Assembly: GCA_025463005.1 (NCBI GenBank)
Contig: JAOAPR010000041.1
Location: 1 to 64,000 of the forward strand
From: Bryobacterales bacterium
GTDB taxonomy: Bacteria > Acidobacteriota > Terriglobia > Bryobacterales > Bryobacteraceae
Reading direction: 5' to 3'
Length of the DNA stretch: 64,000 bases
The notes below the pieces were generated by a model that ran no database searches, was not told the DNA's origin, and saw only the letters and a program-made list of their open reading frames with translations. Position 1 is the first letter of the stretch. The number at the start of each line of letters is the position of its first letter. Position numbers and translations under genes: made by a program. Below are positions 41,397 to 51,129 of the stretch, one piece after another.

Positions 41397-42434
41397 TCAC
41401 GCGGGCTGCTGCTGGGTCATGCAGTGCAGTGTTCCCAGTCCCAGGACCAGGTCGCGGCAGGGAATCCCTACCACGGCATGCTCGCGAAACAAAGCTTCGA
41501 GCGCACACAACGCGGCCGCATCGTTCTTGTCGCCAAAGGTAGGCACCAGAACCAGATTGTTGGCGATATAGAAGTTCGCGTAACTCGCGGGAAGCCGCTG
41601 GCCAGCGAAGTACACCGGCTCGGGCATACGCAGAGCGGTGGTTCGGAGATCCTTGCGTGCGCGTAGACGCTCCAGATTCTCCTCGAGCGGCCCGTGATTC
41701 ACGTCCGACTTATCGGGCTCGATCATCGTGATCACCGAATCAGCGGCAGTAAACCGCGCCAGATCGTCAATGTGTCCATGCGTGTCATCGCCCGCAATGC
41801 CGCGGTTGAGCCAGATGACTTCCTGGATGCCAAGGTAATCATGAAACGCCCGCTCCAGCTCGCCACGGCCAATGCCGGGGTTGCGCGCCTGCACGTCAGA
41901 GAGCAGACACTCTTCGGTGGTGAGCAGCTTCCCCGCCCCGTTGACGTCGATGCTGCCGCCTTCGAGCACCAGTCCGGTTTCGAAGCGCGGCAGTTTTAGT
42001 TTTCGGGCTACGAAGGCCGGCGTGCGGGCATCATCGCGGCAGTTGTCGTACTTGGCCCAGCCGTTGAACCGCCAATGCGTGGCGGCGACCTCACCGGCCT
42101 TGTTCTTTACGAACAGCGGGCAGTAATCGCGCGTCCAGCTCCGGTTGGTGCAGTGGTAGAAGAACTCGACCGCAGCCAGGTCGGCGTGGCACTTCTTAAG
42201 AATCCGCCGAGCGCTCTCTTCGGCGTCGCGATCGCGGACCAGAATGCGGACCCGCTCCACACGCGCCAGGTGACGGACGATTTCTCCGTACAGCCACGGG
42301 ATCGGCGCGAACTTGCCGGGCCAGTCGGATTTCTCATGCGGCCAGGCCAGCCACGTGGCTTCGTGCGGCTCCCACTCGGCCGGCATACGGAAGCTGGCGC
42401 TGTTGGGCAAGAGAGCCCCTATTTGTCGAGCCAT
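41397..42434 (-). CDS. aguA: Agmatine deiminase
   Basis: The 345-residue protein is a peptidyl-arginine-deiminase-family agmatine deiminase: MPAEWEPHEATWLAWPH near the N-terminus, ETGLVLEGGSIDVNG, GDDTHGHIDDLARF with the catalytic His, and GLGTLHCMTQQQP with the nucleophilic Cys about residue 338. It converts agmatine to N-carbamoylputrescine and ammonia. ATG 42432-42434 is chosen because the family N-terminus follows; the longer frame lies within aguB. It overlaps the end of aguB by 16 bases, so the pair is one operon with aguB first. Confidence 0.93.
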   Translation of the reverse strand: MARQIGALLPNSASFRMPAEWEPHEATWLAWPHEKSDWPGKFAPIPWLYGEIVRHLARVERVRILVRDRDAEESARRILKKCHADLAAVEFFYHCTNRSWTRDYCPLFVKNKAGEVAATHWRFNGWAKYDNCRDDARTPAFVARKLKLPRFETGLVLEGGSIDVNGAGKLLTTEECLLSDVQARNPGIGRGELERAFHDYLGIQEVIWLNRGIAGDDTHGHIDDLARFTAADSVITMIEPDKSDVNHGPLEENLERLRARKDLRTTALRMPEPVYFAGQRLPASYANFYIANNLVLVPTFGDKNDAAALCALEALFREHAVVGIPCRDLVLGLGTLHCMTQQQPA

Positions 42435-43300
42435 CGTTGGAGAATCGGTGTGTAGGCGTCGATGCGGCGGTCGCGCAGGAAGGGCCAATTGCGGCGGACT
42501 TCTTCCATGCGGTGCGGATCGATTTCGGCGATCAGGATTTCCTCCCGGTCGCAAGGAGCCTGTGCGATGACCTGCCCGAACGGGTCGGCGACAAACGAGG
42601 AGCCCCAAAACTCGAGTCCATGGTCAGGCGGCCCTTCGTAGCCGACGCGATTGACAGCGGCAACGTAGATCCCATTCGCGATGGCGTGCGCGCGCTGGAT
42701 CGTGCGCCACGCATCCAGTTGAGCGGCTCCGTATTGGGCTTTCTCAGACGGATGCCAGCCGATGGCGGTGGGGTACACCAGAATATCCGCGCCGGAAAGG
42801 GCGGCGATGCGCGCGCCTTCCGGATACCACTGATCCCAGCAGACCAAAACTCCCAGGCGCCCGTAAGGTGTGGCGATGCTGCTGAAGCCCAGATCGCCCG
42901 GCGTGAAATAGAATTTCTCAAAGTACAGAGGATCGTCCGGAATATGCATTTTCCGGTACAATCCGGCGATTTCCCCATCGGCGGAGATCACCGCGGCAGT
43001 GTTGTGGTAGAGCCCCGCTGCGCGGCGCTCGAACAAAGAGGCCACGATCACAACCTTCAGCTCGCGCGCGAGCTTGCCCAACGTCTGCGTGGAGGGTCCG
43101 GGAATGGATTCGGCGAGCGCGAAGAGCTCGGCATTCTCCTCGCGGCAAAAATACTGTGACCGGAACAGCTCCTGGAGGCAGATTACGCGCGCGCCACCGG
43201 CCGCGGCTTCGCGAATTTTCCATTCGGTCTTAGCCAGATTCTCGTTCGGATCAAGCGCGCAGCTCGTCTGCACCAGGCCGATCCGGAAAGCTTCTTGCAT
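42419..43300 (-). CDS. aguB: N-carbamoylputrescine amidohydrolase
   Basis: The 293-residue nitrilase-superfamily enzyme has the Glu-Lys-Cys triad at Glu44 (LQELF), Lys117 (YRKMHIPDDP) and Cys154 (LVCWDQWYPE). RKMHIPDDPLYFEKFYF, CWDQWYPEGAR and FWGSSFVADPFG are the AguB-type signatures. It hydrolyses N-carbamoylputrescine to putrescine, CO2 and ammonia, completing the agmatine route with the overlapping aguA. Divergent from queG with a 29-base spacer. No arginine decarboxylase gene is in the window. Confidence 0.93.
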   Translation of the reverse strand: MQEAFRIGLVQTSCALDPNENLAKTEWKIREAAAGGARVICLQELFRSQYFCREENAELFALAESIPGPSTQTLGKLARELKVVIVASLFERRAAGLYHNTAAVISADGEIAGLYRKMHIPDDPLYFEKFYFTPGDLGFSSIATPYGRLGVLVCWDQWYPEGARIAALSGADILVYPTAIGWHPSEKAQYGAAQLDAWRTIQRAHAIANGIYVAAVNRVGYEGPPDHGLEFWGSSFVADPFGQVIAQAPCDREEILIAEIDPHRMEEVRRNWPFLRDRRIDAYTPILQRWLDK

Positions 43301-43323
43301 AACTTACTATTCTCGCCGATACT
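43295..43323 (+). promoter_or_regulatory. Promoter of leaderless queG
   Basis: TTGCAT (43295-43300), 17-base spacer, GATACT (43318-43323). The -10 ends six bases before the queG ATG (43330), so the transcript should begin at or next to the start codon. The -35 lies inside the first codons of the divergent aguB. Confidence 0.65.
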
Positions 43324-43329
43324 CGGCTT

Positions 43330-44361
43330 ATGCGCGCGGAGACAATCGAAACAATTGCGCATGAGTGCGGCTTCGAGCTTGCGGGCGTTGCTCCTGTGGA
43401 CCCGCCTGCGGATTTCGCGCGATACGAAGAGTGGGTCGCGCGCGGCATGGCCGGTGAGATGCGCTACCTGACCGATCGCCGGGCGGAATTGCGCCGGGAT
43501 GTGCGTAATCTGCTGCCGAACGCGCGGTCGGTGATCTGCGTCGGCAAACTCTACAATACGCCCGACCCTCCACGTCAGCAGGGAGACGCGCGCGTCTCGC
43601 GCTATGCACATGGAAATCAGGATTATCACGTGACCATGCGCGCGGCTCTTGAGCGCATGACACTCCGGCTCTTAGAATGTGAGCCTTTCGATTGGAAAAT
43701 CTGCGTCGATACCGCGCCGCTGCTGGAGCGGTCCCTCGCGCGTCAGGCAGGGCTGGGCTGGATCGGCAGGAACACTTGCCTGATAAACGAGCCGCTTGGA
43801 TCGTGGTTCTTTCTGGGCGAGATCCTGACGTCGCTGGACCTGGAGCCGGGCTCACCGCCGCCAGACCGCTGCGGTAGCTGTACGCGCTGCATCGAGGCTT
43901 GTCCAACTGACGCGTTGGTGCCGTCCGCAGACGGCTGGCAATTAGACGCGCGCCGCTGCATCTCCTACCTGACCATCGAGCTGCGCGGCCCGATTCCGCA
44001 GGATCTGCGCGCGGGCATGGGCGAGCATGTTTTCGGCTGCGACATCTGCCAGGACGTCTGCCCTTGGAACGCACGGGCACCCGTGACGGAAGATCCTGCA
44101 TTTGCGAGCTCCACGATCTCGCTGGATGGGCTCGCGGAATTGTCGCCGGAGGAATTTCGCCAGCGCTTCAGAAATACACCGGTCGCGCGAGCAAAGTATG
44201 CGGGCCTGCTGCGGAATGCGGCCGTAGCGATGGGTAACGCTGGCCAGCATCGAGATGCGCTAGAACAGATGGTTGAGCATCCCGACCCACTGGTCCGGGA
44301 GCATGCGGAATGGGCCCTGGAGCGGACTATTTCGCAGGAGGAGCCGGTTTCAAGGCCGTGA
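43330..44361 (+). CDS. queG: Epoxyqueuosine reductase
   Basis: The 343-residue protein has the DUF1730 cobalamin-binding part (about 50-130, PNARSVICVGKLYN), and GLGWIGRNTCLINEPLGSWFFLGEI. Two 4Fe-4S clusters follow (CGSCTRCIEACP, about 181-192; CDICQDVCPWN, about 237-247), and a C-terminal HEAT-like region (LLRNAAVAMGN...HPDPLVREHAEWAL). It reduces epoxyqueuosine to queuosine in tRNA using B12, the last step of the pathway. Its C-terminus overlaps the convergent YcnI-like gene by 35 bases. queC and queE lie 6 kb away in the same orientation. Confidence 0.93.
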   Translation: MRAETIETIAHECGFELAGVAPVDPPADFARYEEWVARGMAGEMRYLTDRRAELRRDVRNLLPNARSVICVGKLYNTPDPPRQQGDARVSRYAHGNQDYHVTMRAALERMTLRLLECEPFDWKICVDTAPLLERSLARQAGLGWIGRNTCLINEPLGSWFFLGEILTSLDLEPGSPPPDRCGSCTRCIEACPTDALVPSADGWQLDARRCISYLTIELRGPIPQDLRAGMGEHVFGCDICQDVCPWNARAPVTEDPAFASSTISLDGLAELSPEEFRQRFRNTPVARAKYAGLLRNAAVAMGNAGQHRDALEQMVEHPDPLVREHAEWALERTISQEEPVSRP

Positions 44362-44785
44362 CGGGAGACGGCAGCCGGGAACCGACGGGTCCCGTGAACT
44401 CCTCTTTTGATCCGTCCTCGAAAAACTGGACGAATTTCCAGACCAGTTCGGCCCCTTCTTTGGGATTCAGACCGAGCATGCCAAATTCGACGAACTCGTA
44501 AGGCATGATCTTGCCAGTCCAGGTTGCACCGGTGATGTTTCCCTTGGCGTCCTTCTTGAAATCGAGCTTCCAGCCGGGCTTGAACTCGAAATCATAGACG
44601 TTCAAACCCTGGGGAAATTCGCCCTCCACGCGGATGGTGGCGACCTGCTTTTCGTTCGGTACCCGCATAGTGTATTTCTCACGGGCGCCGTGCGTGGAAT
44701 CGGTGGGATAGATCCTGATGTGACCGAAAGCGAGCGACGTCAGAATCGAGCTGAGCAAAAAGAACCGGATCAATGCACAACGCAT
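44327..44785 (-). CDS. YcnI-like (DUF1775) secreted protein
   Basis: The 152-residue protein has a signal peptide (MRCALIRFFLLSSILTSLAFG) directly followed by a His (HIRIYPTDSTHGAREKYTMRVPNEK), the N-terminal Cu-ligand position of YcnI-type domains. A second part is typical of the family (NVYDFEFKPGWKLDFKK...ATWTGKIMPYEFVEFGM). YcnI proteins bind Cu(II) outside the membrane, usually beside CopC/CopD; no such genes are here, and a second Trp-type ligand is plausible (PGWKLD). Overlaps the end of queG. Confidence 0.75.
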   Translation of the reverse strand: MRCALIRFFLLSSILTSLAFGHIRIYPTDSTHGAREKYTMRVPNEKQVATIRVEGEFPQGLNVYDFEFKPGWKLDFKKDAKGNITGATWTGKIMPYEFVEFGMLGLNPKEGAELVWKFVQFFEDGSKEEFTGPVGSRLPSPVTALKPAPPAK

Positions 44786-44820
44786 AAAGGCCTCCTGGTA
44801 CCGGATATCAGAATAGCGCG

Positions 44821-47214
44821 TTACGCCGGCAGGTCGGCGTCACGTTGGCGCGTGGCCAGGATCACGATCAGCGCGCACAGATACAGCGCCGCGCCCACCA
44901 GCAGCGTGGCGCGCAGGCCGATATAGATCGCTAGAAAAATCGCGCCGGCTGAGCCAAGCACGCTCGCGGCTGCATTCAGCGACCAGGCCCAGCGCACCGA
45001 TGGTGCATGGCGTTTTTCCAAGCGCCGCAAACCGCTCGGGAACGGCATGCCCATCAGGAACGCCGCCGGGGCGACTGATAGCGTCGTTAAGAGTACTTTG
45101 GCGGCCAGCGACCATCCCGCCGCAGCAGTGACCAGCGGCGTGGATACGAAGGCCAGGATCCCCACTAATACGGCGACCGCCGACAGTACGCGCACCAGCC
45201 GCATGTCGTTGCCGGCGATGACGCGGCCGCTCAGATAGCTGCCGACTCCGCTCGCCACCAGCATCGAGAAGACGATCACGGTCAATGCATAGGTGGGATG
45301 GCCGAGTAAGAGCACGAACTTCTGGATCAGCGCGACTTGGACAAGAATGTAACCTGCTCCCAGACACAGGAAGTACCACAGGAACTTCATCACGTCTTTC
45401 TGTTTGGGAAGGCGGCTGCCGAGCAAAAGCCGGGGCAGGATCAGGATCAAAGCCGTAACAACAACGCTCAACCCGATCAGCCCGAACAGCAGCGGCACGG
45501 CGCGATTTATTTTGTAGTCAGCGCTCTGCTGGTTTGCGTTTCGAACGAAATTCCATAGATCGCGCGGCTGGACGGTGTAGAAGAAGAACGGGCGATCGTC
45601 GCCGACGGGCGAAACATCATACTGGTAGCTGTTCCAGAAATCCGCCGGATTCGCGCTGGCGAGCAACTGGCCAAACGCGTTGTTGGGATGCTGACCGGGC
45701 AGATAGACGAGTTCCATGCGCGACTCGGCTGCCAGGCGCCGGGCGTCTTCCAAATCGGCGGCGGAAAAAGGCTTGCGCGAGACAAGCACTGTGTCCTGCG
45801 CGCCCCAGCCGTTGATCTTGGTGGCCTCATCGCGCACAGCAATTATGTGGCGCGCCGGATCCGATTCTCCCAGCCGCTTCAGCGCATCCATGGCGAGCGA
45901 GACCAGGCGCAGCGACTCGCGCGGCGGCTCGAATCCCCAACGCGTAAATGCAAGCAATCCGTCATCGGTCAGGTGGGACAAATAGTCGTAGAAGGCATCC
46001 GAAGTATAGAGATTGTTCTCGGACAGCGCGAACGCGCCCGCGGCCGTGGATGCCCACGTATCCACCAGCGTGGCCTGCAGCACCTGATACTTTTCAGCGC
46101 TGCTGCGCACGAAGGAACGGCCGTCTTCGACAAACAGATGAACTTCATCGGGCCGCAGATAGATGCCATGGTTCTCCTTCACCATGACCTCCTGCATAAT
46201 CTTGTTCGCGATCAGCGGATTGATCTCTACGGCGGTAACATCCTTGCTGCCGGAAGCGAGCGCCCGCGAGACATCGTATCCGCCCCCCGGACCGATGATC
46301 AGGGTCTTGGCGCCGCGGCGAAGCGCGTAGGGGAATCCAGGGCCTTGACGTAACAAGCCTGCACGCTCGTCTTCGGTGAGGCCGCGTTCCCAATCGTAAG
46401 TGGCGATCCCGGTAGCCGCGTCGGCATCGATGCGAATCAGCCAGTATGTGCTGCCATCCGGGTTCTTGTTTTCAATCACGCCGACGCGCGAAAAGCTGTT
46501 CCACGCTGAGAAACGCTCGTCGGGTATGCGCTCCCCTTTGGCCCAGTGGACATCGAACCAGCGGGTCTTGCCGTTTACCACCATCAGGGTGACCATCAGC
46601 AGCGCTGCCAGCACGGCGACAATGCGCAGGCTGTCTTGGCGGGCCTGGTTGTACCAAAGCGCGGCAGCAATCGCGTATACGGCGGCAGCAGCGATCACGG
46701 CGCCCGGCGCTCCGGCGACATCGAGAAAAAGAATCAGCATGAGACAGCCGAGAGCCGCGCCCGCGAGGTCGAAGAAATAGGCGCGGTGGACGCGCTCGAT
46801 GGCTTCGGCGATAGCGATTGAGACGATCGTACCGGCCAGGAAAAACGGGACCGCCGCGGCGAAATAGACGGCTGTCAGCGTCCAGACGTCGTTACTTTCC
46901 CGTGAAAGGATAAACCAAAGCACCAGCAGGACCGACACACTGGCCGCCAATGCTAGCGACCCCAGCTTCTGGTAGACATTTCCCGGGCGCGCCGCGACGA
47001 CATACGAAAAAACTCCGCCGGCGCCCAATCCGAATAGCGCTACGGAGATGGCCAGGAACGCGAAATGGTAGTAGAAAACGACCGAAAAGATTCGCGTGAG
47101 CGCCAGCTCCATGATGAGCGTCGCCATGGTGGTGAAACCGAGGCCCAGATAGAGCTGGGTCCAGAGGACACCGCTGGCGGAACCCGAAGTTGGGGAGGAA
47201 ACAACGCGAGGCAA
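44821..47214 (-). CDS. Multi-spanning spermidine-synthase-like protein
   Basis: The 797-residue protein has about seven membrane segments at the N-terminus (25-225), a soluble SpeE-like Rossmann domain (about 235-560) and further membrane segments at the C-terminus (575-790). The SAM-type binding loop is kept (LIIGPGGGYDVSRAL, then VTAVEINP). Where aminopropyltransferases have the catalytic Asp (YDxxxxD), this one has YQVLQATLVDTWA, so transfer activity is doubtful. The start is TTG 47212-47214, four bases after the next gene upstream ends; that membrane protein and this one are probably co-translated. Confidence 0.75.
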   Translation of the reverse strand: MPRVVSSPTSGSASGVLWTQLYLGLGFTTMATLIMELALTRIFSVVFYYHFAFLAISVALFGLGAGGVFSYVVAARPGNVYQKLGSLALAASVSVLLVLWFILSRESNDVWTLTAVYFAAAVPFFLAGTIVSIAIAEAIERVHRAYFFDLAGAALGCLMLILFLDVAGAPGAVIAAAAVYAIAAALWYNQARQDSLRIVAVLAALLMVTLMVVNGKTRWFDVHWAKGERIPDERFSAWNSFSRVGVIENKNPDGSTYWLIRIDADAATGIATYDWERGLTEDERAGLLRQGPGFPYALRRGAKTLIIGPGGGYDVSRALASGSKDVTAVEINPLIANKIMQEVMVKENHGIYLRPDEVHLFVEDGRSFVRSSAEKYQVLQATLVDTWASTAAGAFALSENNLYTSDAFYDYLSHLTDDGLLAFTRWGFEPPRESLRLVSLAMDALKRLGESDPARHIIAVRDEATKINGWGAQDTVLVSRKPFSAADLEDARRLAAESRMELVYLPGQHPNNAFGQLLASANPADFWNSYQYDVSPVGDDRPFFFYTVQPRDLWNFVRNANQQSADYKINRAVPLLFGLIGLSVVVTALILILPRLLLGSRLPKQKDVMKFLWYFLCLGAGYILVQVALIQKFVLLLGHPTYALTVIVFSMLVASGVGSYLSGRVIAGNDMRLVRVLSAVAVLVGILAFVSTPLVTAAAGWSLAAKVLLTTLSVAPAAFLMGMPFPSGLRRLEKRHAPSVRWAWSLNAAASVLGSAGAIFLAIYIGLRATLLVGAALYLCALIVILATRQRDADLPA

Positions 47215-47218
47215 TTCT

Positions 47219-48364
47219 TTACTTTATCAGGTGAGATGCCACGCCTATGATCTGCCTTAAGAAGTTCAGTCCGATGCGCGCGTCGATCAGCGCCACGGGT
47301 GCGAATGCCAATCGAGGCCGGGCATCTTCGACGGCCAGCAGGATTATCAGCGGCGTCACGACGCGGCCAAAGCCGAACGCGTCTTCCCACACGCTGCGGC
47401 TGGCGAGAAAAATCACCGCCGCGCCGAACACGTAGATCGCGGCGGCACGGGCGTTCCAGCGCCGTCCCCAGGCCAGCCAGACCGCGTGACCCAGCATTAG
47501 CACGACGCCTGCCAGCGCGATGTAATCCAACTCGACGGCCGCCAGAGCCTGCCAGCGCGGCAAAGGGTACACGGCAGGGTGCGCTACGCGTTCGATCCAT
47601 CCGGCCAACGGTATAAAGCTAGACATGTGATTCGGGGGCGACGACGGCGTGTGGCGGCTCACGTAGAGATACCAGAGGATAGCCGGTAACGCGGAGGCGG
47701 CGGTCCAGACCAGATCCGTAAAGCGGCGTCGCGAAAGGAGAAACACGCCATATCCGGCGGTGAGCAAGAGTCCGGTCTCGCGCGTCAAGGCCGCGCAGGC
47801 GAGAATTAGAAGCACTTTCCAGCGAGATGCCGGATTGTCACAGTACAAAACGAACCCAGCCGTAAGCGCCGCCAATCCGATGTCAACGGTCATGCGGTCC
47901 ATCGATACCAGCGTCGCCGGCATGAGCGCGAACATCAGGCCCCAGGCCGGGTGGCGGCCGTGCTTCTCCATCGCGCGCGCGAGCCAGTAGACGCCGAGAA
48001 ACACGAATCCGAGAATCACCGCGAAGTAGGCGGCGTGGATGGCGGAATCGCGGCCCAGCGCCACAGTCCAAGCGAGCGCAGGGACCAAAATGCGCCGGTA
48101 GCGCAGCGCAGGATCGTCCATCGCGGTTACGGCGCCGCGTTTGATCCACGGATCGTGCGCGATGAGGTGATACATCTGGCCGTCGTAGCCCGATCCCGAA
48201 AACGTGTGCAGCGTCTCCGTTGCGACGAACGCCGGTCGAGGCCAGTCGGGATTGATGCAAAAAAGAGCGGTCCAATTGCCGGCGTAGTTGAAGTGAACCG
48301 TAGCGAGCTGCCACAGCCACATTCCGAGAACAGCCGCCAGGGCGAGGGCGGCGGAGCGTCTCAT
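47219..48364 (-). CDS. Polytopic membrane protein (GT-C glycosyltransferase-like)
   Basis: The 381-residue protein has an N-terminal membrane anchor and about nine or ten hydrophobic segments. A hydrophilic loop after the first segment carries YDGQMYH (about 61-67), and an Arg-rich RYRRILVPALAWT follows. This resembles GT-C-fold mannosyl/arabinosyl-transferases that use polyprenyl-phosphate sugars, though no exact family is recognised. It ends four bases before the TTG of the SpeE-like membrane gene; its own start is four bases downstream of the OPT gene's stop, giving a tight three-gene minus-strand operon. Confidence 0.65.
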   Translation of the reverse strand: MRRSAALALAAVLGMWLWQLATVHFNYAGNWTALFCINPDWPRPAFVATETLHTFSGSGYDGQMYHLIAHDPWIKRGAVTAMDDPALRYRRILVPALAWTVALGRDSAIHAAYFAVILGFVFLGVYWLARAMEKHGRHPAWGLMFALMPATLVSMDRMTVDIGLAALTAGFVLYCDNPASRWKVLLILACAALTRETGLLLTAGYGVFLLSRRRFTDLVWTAASALPAILWYLYVSRHTPSSPPNHMSSFIPLAGWIERVAHPAVYPLPRWQALAAVELDYIALAGVVLMLGHAVWLAWGRRWNARAAAIYVFGAAVIFLASRSVWEDAFGFGRVVTPLIILLAVEDARPRLAFAPVALIDARIGLNFLRQIIGVASHLIK

Positions 48365-48368
48365 TGCT

Positions 48369-50402
48369 TTACATCATAGCCACGGGCGGAGCTGGATCTT
48401 CCGGCTTGCCGGCCTTGGAGAGCGGCAGCCATACCATCAACAGCCCAAGCAGCGCCATGACGACCAGGCCGAATAAGTAGGAAGGCGACGAGAAGATCTG
48501 AGGGATCTCCTGGTCTTTGAACTTGAAGTAGGCCACGACCAGGCCCGTGAGCGCTTCTCCCGCGATCAGGCCGCTGGCGATCAGGACGCCTACGCTCTCT
48601 ATGCGAGCCTTTTGAGCCTCATTGTTGCCCCTGCGCGTGGCGATGGTGTCTGAAACCCAGCGCAACAAACCGCCGATGAAGATCGCGAACGTCGTGGCAA
48701 AAGGCAGATACATACCAACGGAAACCAGCATAGGACTGCGCACTTGCAAAAGGATGAGCGCGATGCCGAACAACATCCCGGTTACCACCAGCGGCCAGGG
48801 CATGTCCCCGCCCACGATGCCTTGCGCTAGCAGCGCCATCAATCCGGCTTGGGGCGCAGCCAGCTTCGGATCGCCAAAACCAGTGCCGCCGCTCTTGATG
48901 TTTCCCTGATAGAGGATGTAGAGAGGGAAATACATGACCACGCTTGCCACCAGCACTGCGATGAGCTCGACGATCTGAATCGTGCGCGGCGTGCCACCCA
49001 GGATGTATCCGACTTTGAAGTCTTGTAACAGCTCGCCGGCTACCGCTGATGAGACGCATACGACTGCCGCGACGCTGAGCACGATCGCCACGCCGCTGGG
49101 GCCGCGAATGCCCAAGGCGACCATCAGCAGCGCGGCGATGATGAGCGTCGATAAAGTAAGCCCCGAGATCGGGTTATTGGACGATCCGATCATACCGACC
49201 AGGTTTCCAGAAACCGTGGCGAAGAAAAACCCGACGATCAGCATCACTACCGCGGCAACTACGCCCGCGACTACGTTCCCCGAAATGTAGACATAGAGCG
49301 TGATCATCAGCAGAAACATCACGCCGATGAGTGAAAGCACGGTTTTCGATCCCATATAGCGTTCCGTTCGCGCCATGGATTCCAGAGGGGGAGCGCCGTG
49401 CCGGACTTCCGCAAGCGCGCGTCCCAAGCTGGAGGTTAGCTTTCGGCCCATGCGGAATAGCGTGTACGCCGCGCCCACCAGCATGCCGCCCACGGCGATG
49501 GGACGGACGATGTAGCGCCATACCGCTGCAGCCTGTGCTTCCCATCCGGTTACGCCCGCGGCTGCGGGAATGAATTCCTGAATCCGGGGACCGAGGAAGA
49601 ACATGAACAAGGGGACCAAAAGCCCCCAGGCCAGCAGCCCCCCAGAAAACTGCAGGGCTCCAAGAGTCGGCCCGATCACGTAGCCGACTCCCAGATAAGC
49701 AGGGCTGATGCTTGGACCCGCGAACATGGAAACACCCCCGGTCGGGATCGTGTTCGGACTTCCGGCGGGTCCCAAACGGACGCCGGTCCGGCCCAGCTCA
49801 CCGATGGGAACCTGGATGTCTTTATCGACTGCAAAAAGATTAAACGTGCCGAGGATCTGCACCAGAGCGCCCACGCCGATGTTCCAGAACAAATAGCGGG
49901 CAGCCTCGGCTCCGCGCTGGCCGGCCTTGTGAATCTCGGCTGCGGCCAAGGATTCGGGGAACGGGAGCGACGGATCCTCCACCATTACGCGTCGCACCAG
50001 TGAAACGAATAGCACGCCCAGGATGCTGCCGACCACCATCATCGCTGTGGATTTCCAGTAGGCCTGACCGGGATCGAAACTGGACCAGGCGCCAGAAATG
50101 AGAAAAGCCGGCAGCGTGAAGATCGCGCCGGCGGCTACCGATTCACCAATCGATCCGGCAGTACGCGCGATGTTTTCTTCGAGAATCGATCCTTTCCAGA
50201 TGCGCAGGACGGCCATGCCGATCACCGCGGCCGGATAAGTGGCGGCGATGGTAACCCCCGATTTGAGTCCCAGATAAGCGTTCGCGGCCCCCAGAATCAC
50301 GCACATCACCAGCCCCAGCAGCAGCGCCCGCAGCGTGAACTCCTTCATGCTCGCGTTTTCCGGAACAAACGGGCGGTGTTTGGGGGGATCGGAGGTGGTC
50401 AC
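48369..50402 (-). CDS. OPT-family oligopeptide/metal-chelate transporter
   Basis: The 677-residue protein has about fourteen to sixteen membrane segments and OPT-family motifs: [31 protein letters not shown] near the N-terminus, [21 protein letters not shown], and [16 protein letters not shown] in the middle. Bacterial OPT proteins import oligopeptides or metal-bound chelates by proton symport. Start GTG 50400-50402, divergent from queC. It heads the operon that continues into the GT-C-like and SpeE-like membrane proteins. Confidence 0.9.
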   Translation of the reverse strand: MTTSDPPKHRPFVPENASMKEFTLRALLLGLVMCVILGAANAYLGLKSGVTIAATYPAAVIGMAVLRIWKGSILEENIARTAGSIGESVAAGAIFTLPAFLISGAWSSFDPGQAYWKSTAMMVVGSILGVLFVSLVRRVMVEDPSLPFPESLAAAEIHKAGQRGAEAARYLFWNIGVGALVQILGTFNLFAVDKDIQVPIGELGRTGVRLGPAGSPNTIPTGGVSMFAGPSISPAYLGVGYVIGPTLGALQFSGGLLAWGLLVPLFMFFLGPRIQEFIPAAAGVTGWEAQAAAVWRYIVRPIAVGGMLVGAAYTLFRMGRKLTSSLGRALAEVRHGAPPLESMARTERYMGSKTVLSLIGVMFLLMITLYVYISGNVVAGVVAAVVMLIVGFFFATVSGNLVGMIGSSNNPISGLTLSTLIIAALLMVALGIRGPSGVAIVLSVAAVVCVSSAVAGELLQDFKVGYILGGTPRTIQIVELIAVLVASVVMYFPLYILYQGNIKSGGTGFGDPKLAAPQAGLMALLAQGIVGGDMPWPLVVTGMLFGIALILLQVRSPMLVSVGMYLPFATTFAIFIGGLLRWVSDTIATRRGNNEAQKARIESVGVLIASGLIAGEALTGLVVAYFKFKDQEIPQIFSSPSYLFGLVVMALLGLLMVWLPLSKAGKPEDPAPPVAMM

Positions 50403-50450
50403 CGCACGATGATAGCATTCCGGCCCTACGCTAGAATTAGGTTCTTCCCC

Positions 50451-51119
50451 ATGAAAGCCGTATGTTTATTGAGCGGAGGACTGGATTCCTCCACCTGCCT
50501 GGGCGTGGCCCTTCGCGACGGTTTCGAGTGCTACGCGCTGTCCTTCGATTACGGCCAGCGGCACAGGATCGAGCTGCAGGCCGCTACCAGCGTAGCCCGC
50601 CACTTCGGTGTGCGCGAGCATCGGGTGGTCCAGTCCGACTTACGAGCCTTCGGCGGCAGCGCGCTAACCGCCGACATCGCGGTGCCGAAAGACAGCTTGG
50701 AGCCCGGAATCCCGATCACCTACGTCCCCGCCCGCAACACGATCTTTCTGTCCTACGCGATGGCGTGGGCAGAGGTGCTCGAATGCTCGGACATCTTCAT
50801 CGGCGTGAATGCGATTGACTATTCGGGCTATCCCGATTGCCGCCCGGAGTTCATCGCGGCATTCGAGCAGATGGCGAATCTCGCGACCAAGGCGGGCGTT
50901 GAGGGACGGACGACACTGCGGGTTCACACGCCGTTGGCTAAGCTCGGCAAGGCAGGCATCGTAAAGTTGGCGGCGGAAGTGGGGGTCGATTTCACGCTGA
51001 CTCATAGCTGCTATGATCCCGATCAGGAAGGCCGTCCGTGCGGGCACTGCGATTCGTGCCTGCTGCGGCTCAAGGGATTCGCCGAGGCAGGCCTGCGCGA
51101 TCCCTTGTTATACAGATGA
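50451..51119 (+). CDS. queC: 7-cyano-7-deazaguanine synthase
   Basis: The 222-residue protein has the PP-loop [11 protein letters not shown] (about 8-18), the SFDYGQRH and [11 protein letters not shown] substrate segments, [17 protein letters not shown] and the zinc cluster [17 protein letters not shown] near the C-terminus. It turns 7-carboxy-7-deazaguanine to preQ0 using ATP and ammonia. ATG 50451 is chosen; an upstream in-frame Met overlaps the OPT gene. TAGAAT at 50432-50437 is a likely -10 with a leader of only about seven bases. queE follows after 10 bases. Confidence 0.95.
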   Translation: MKAVCLLSGGLDSSTCLGVALRDGFECYALSFDYGQRHRIELQAATSVARHFGVREHRVVQSDLRAFGGSALTADIAVPKDSLEPGIPITYVPARNTIFLSYAMAWAEVLECSDIFIGVNAIDYSGYPDCRPEFIAAFEQMANLATKAGVEGRTTLRVHTPLAKLGKAGIVKLAAEVGVDFTLTHSCYDPDQEGRPCGHCDSCLLRLKGFAEAGLRDPLLYR

Positions 51120-51129
51120 AGCCGTACTG

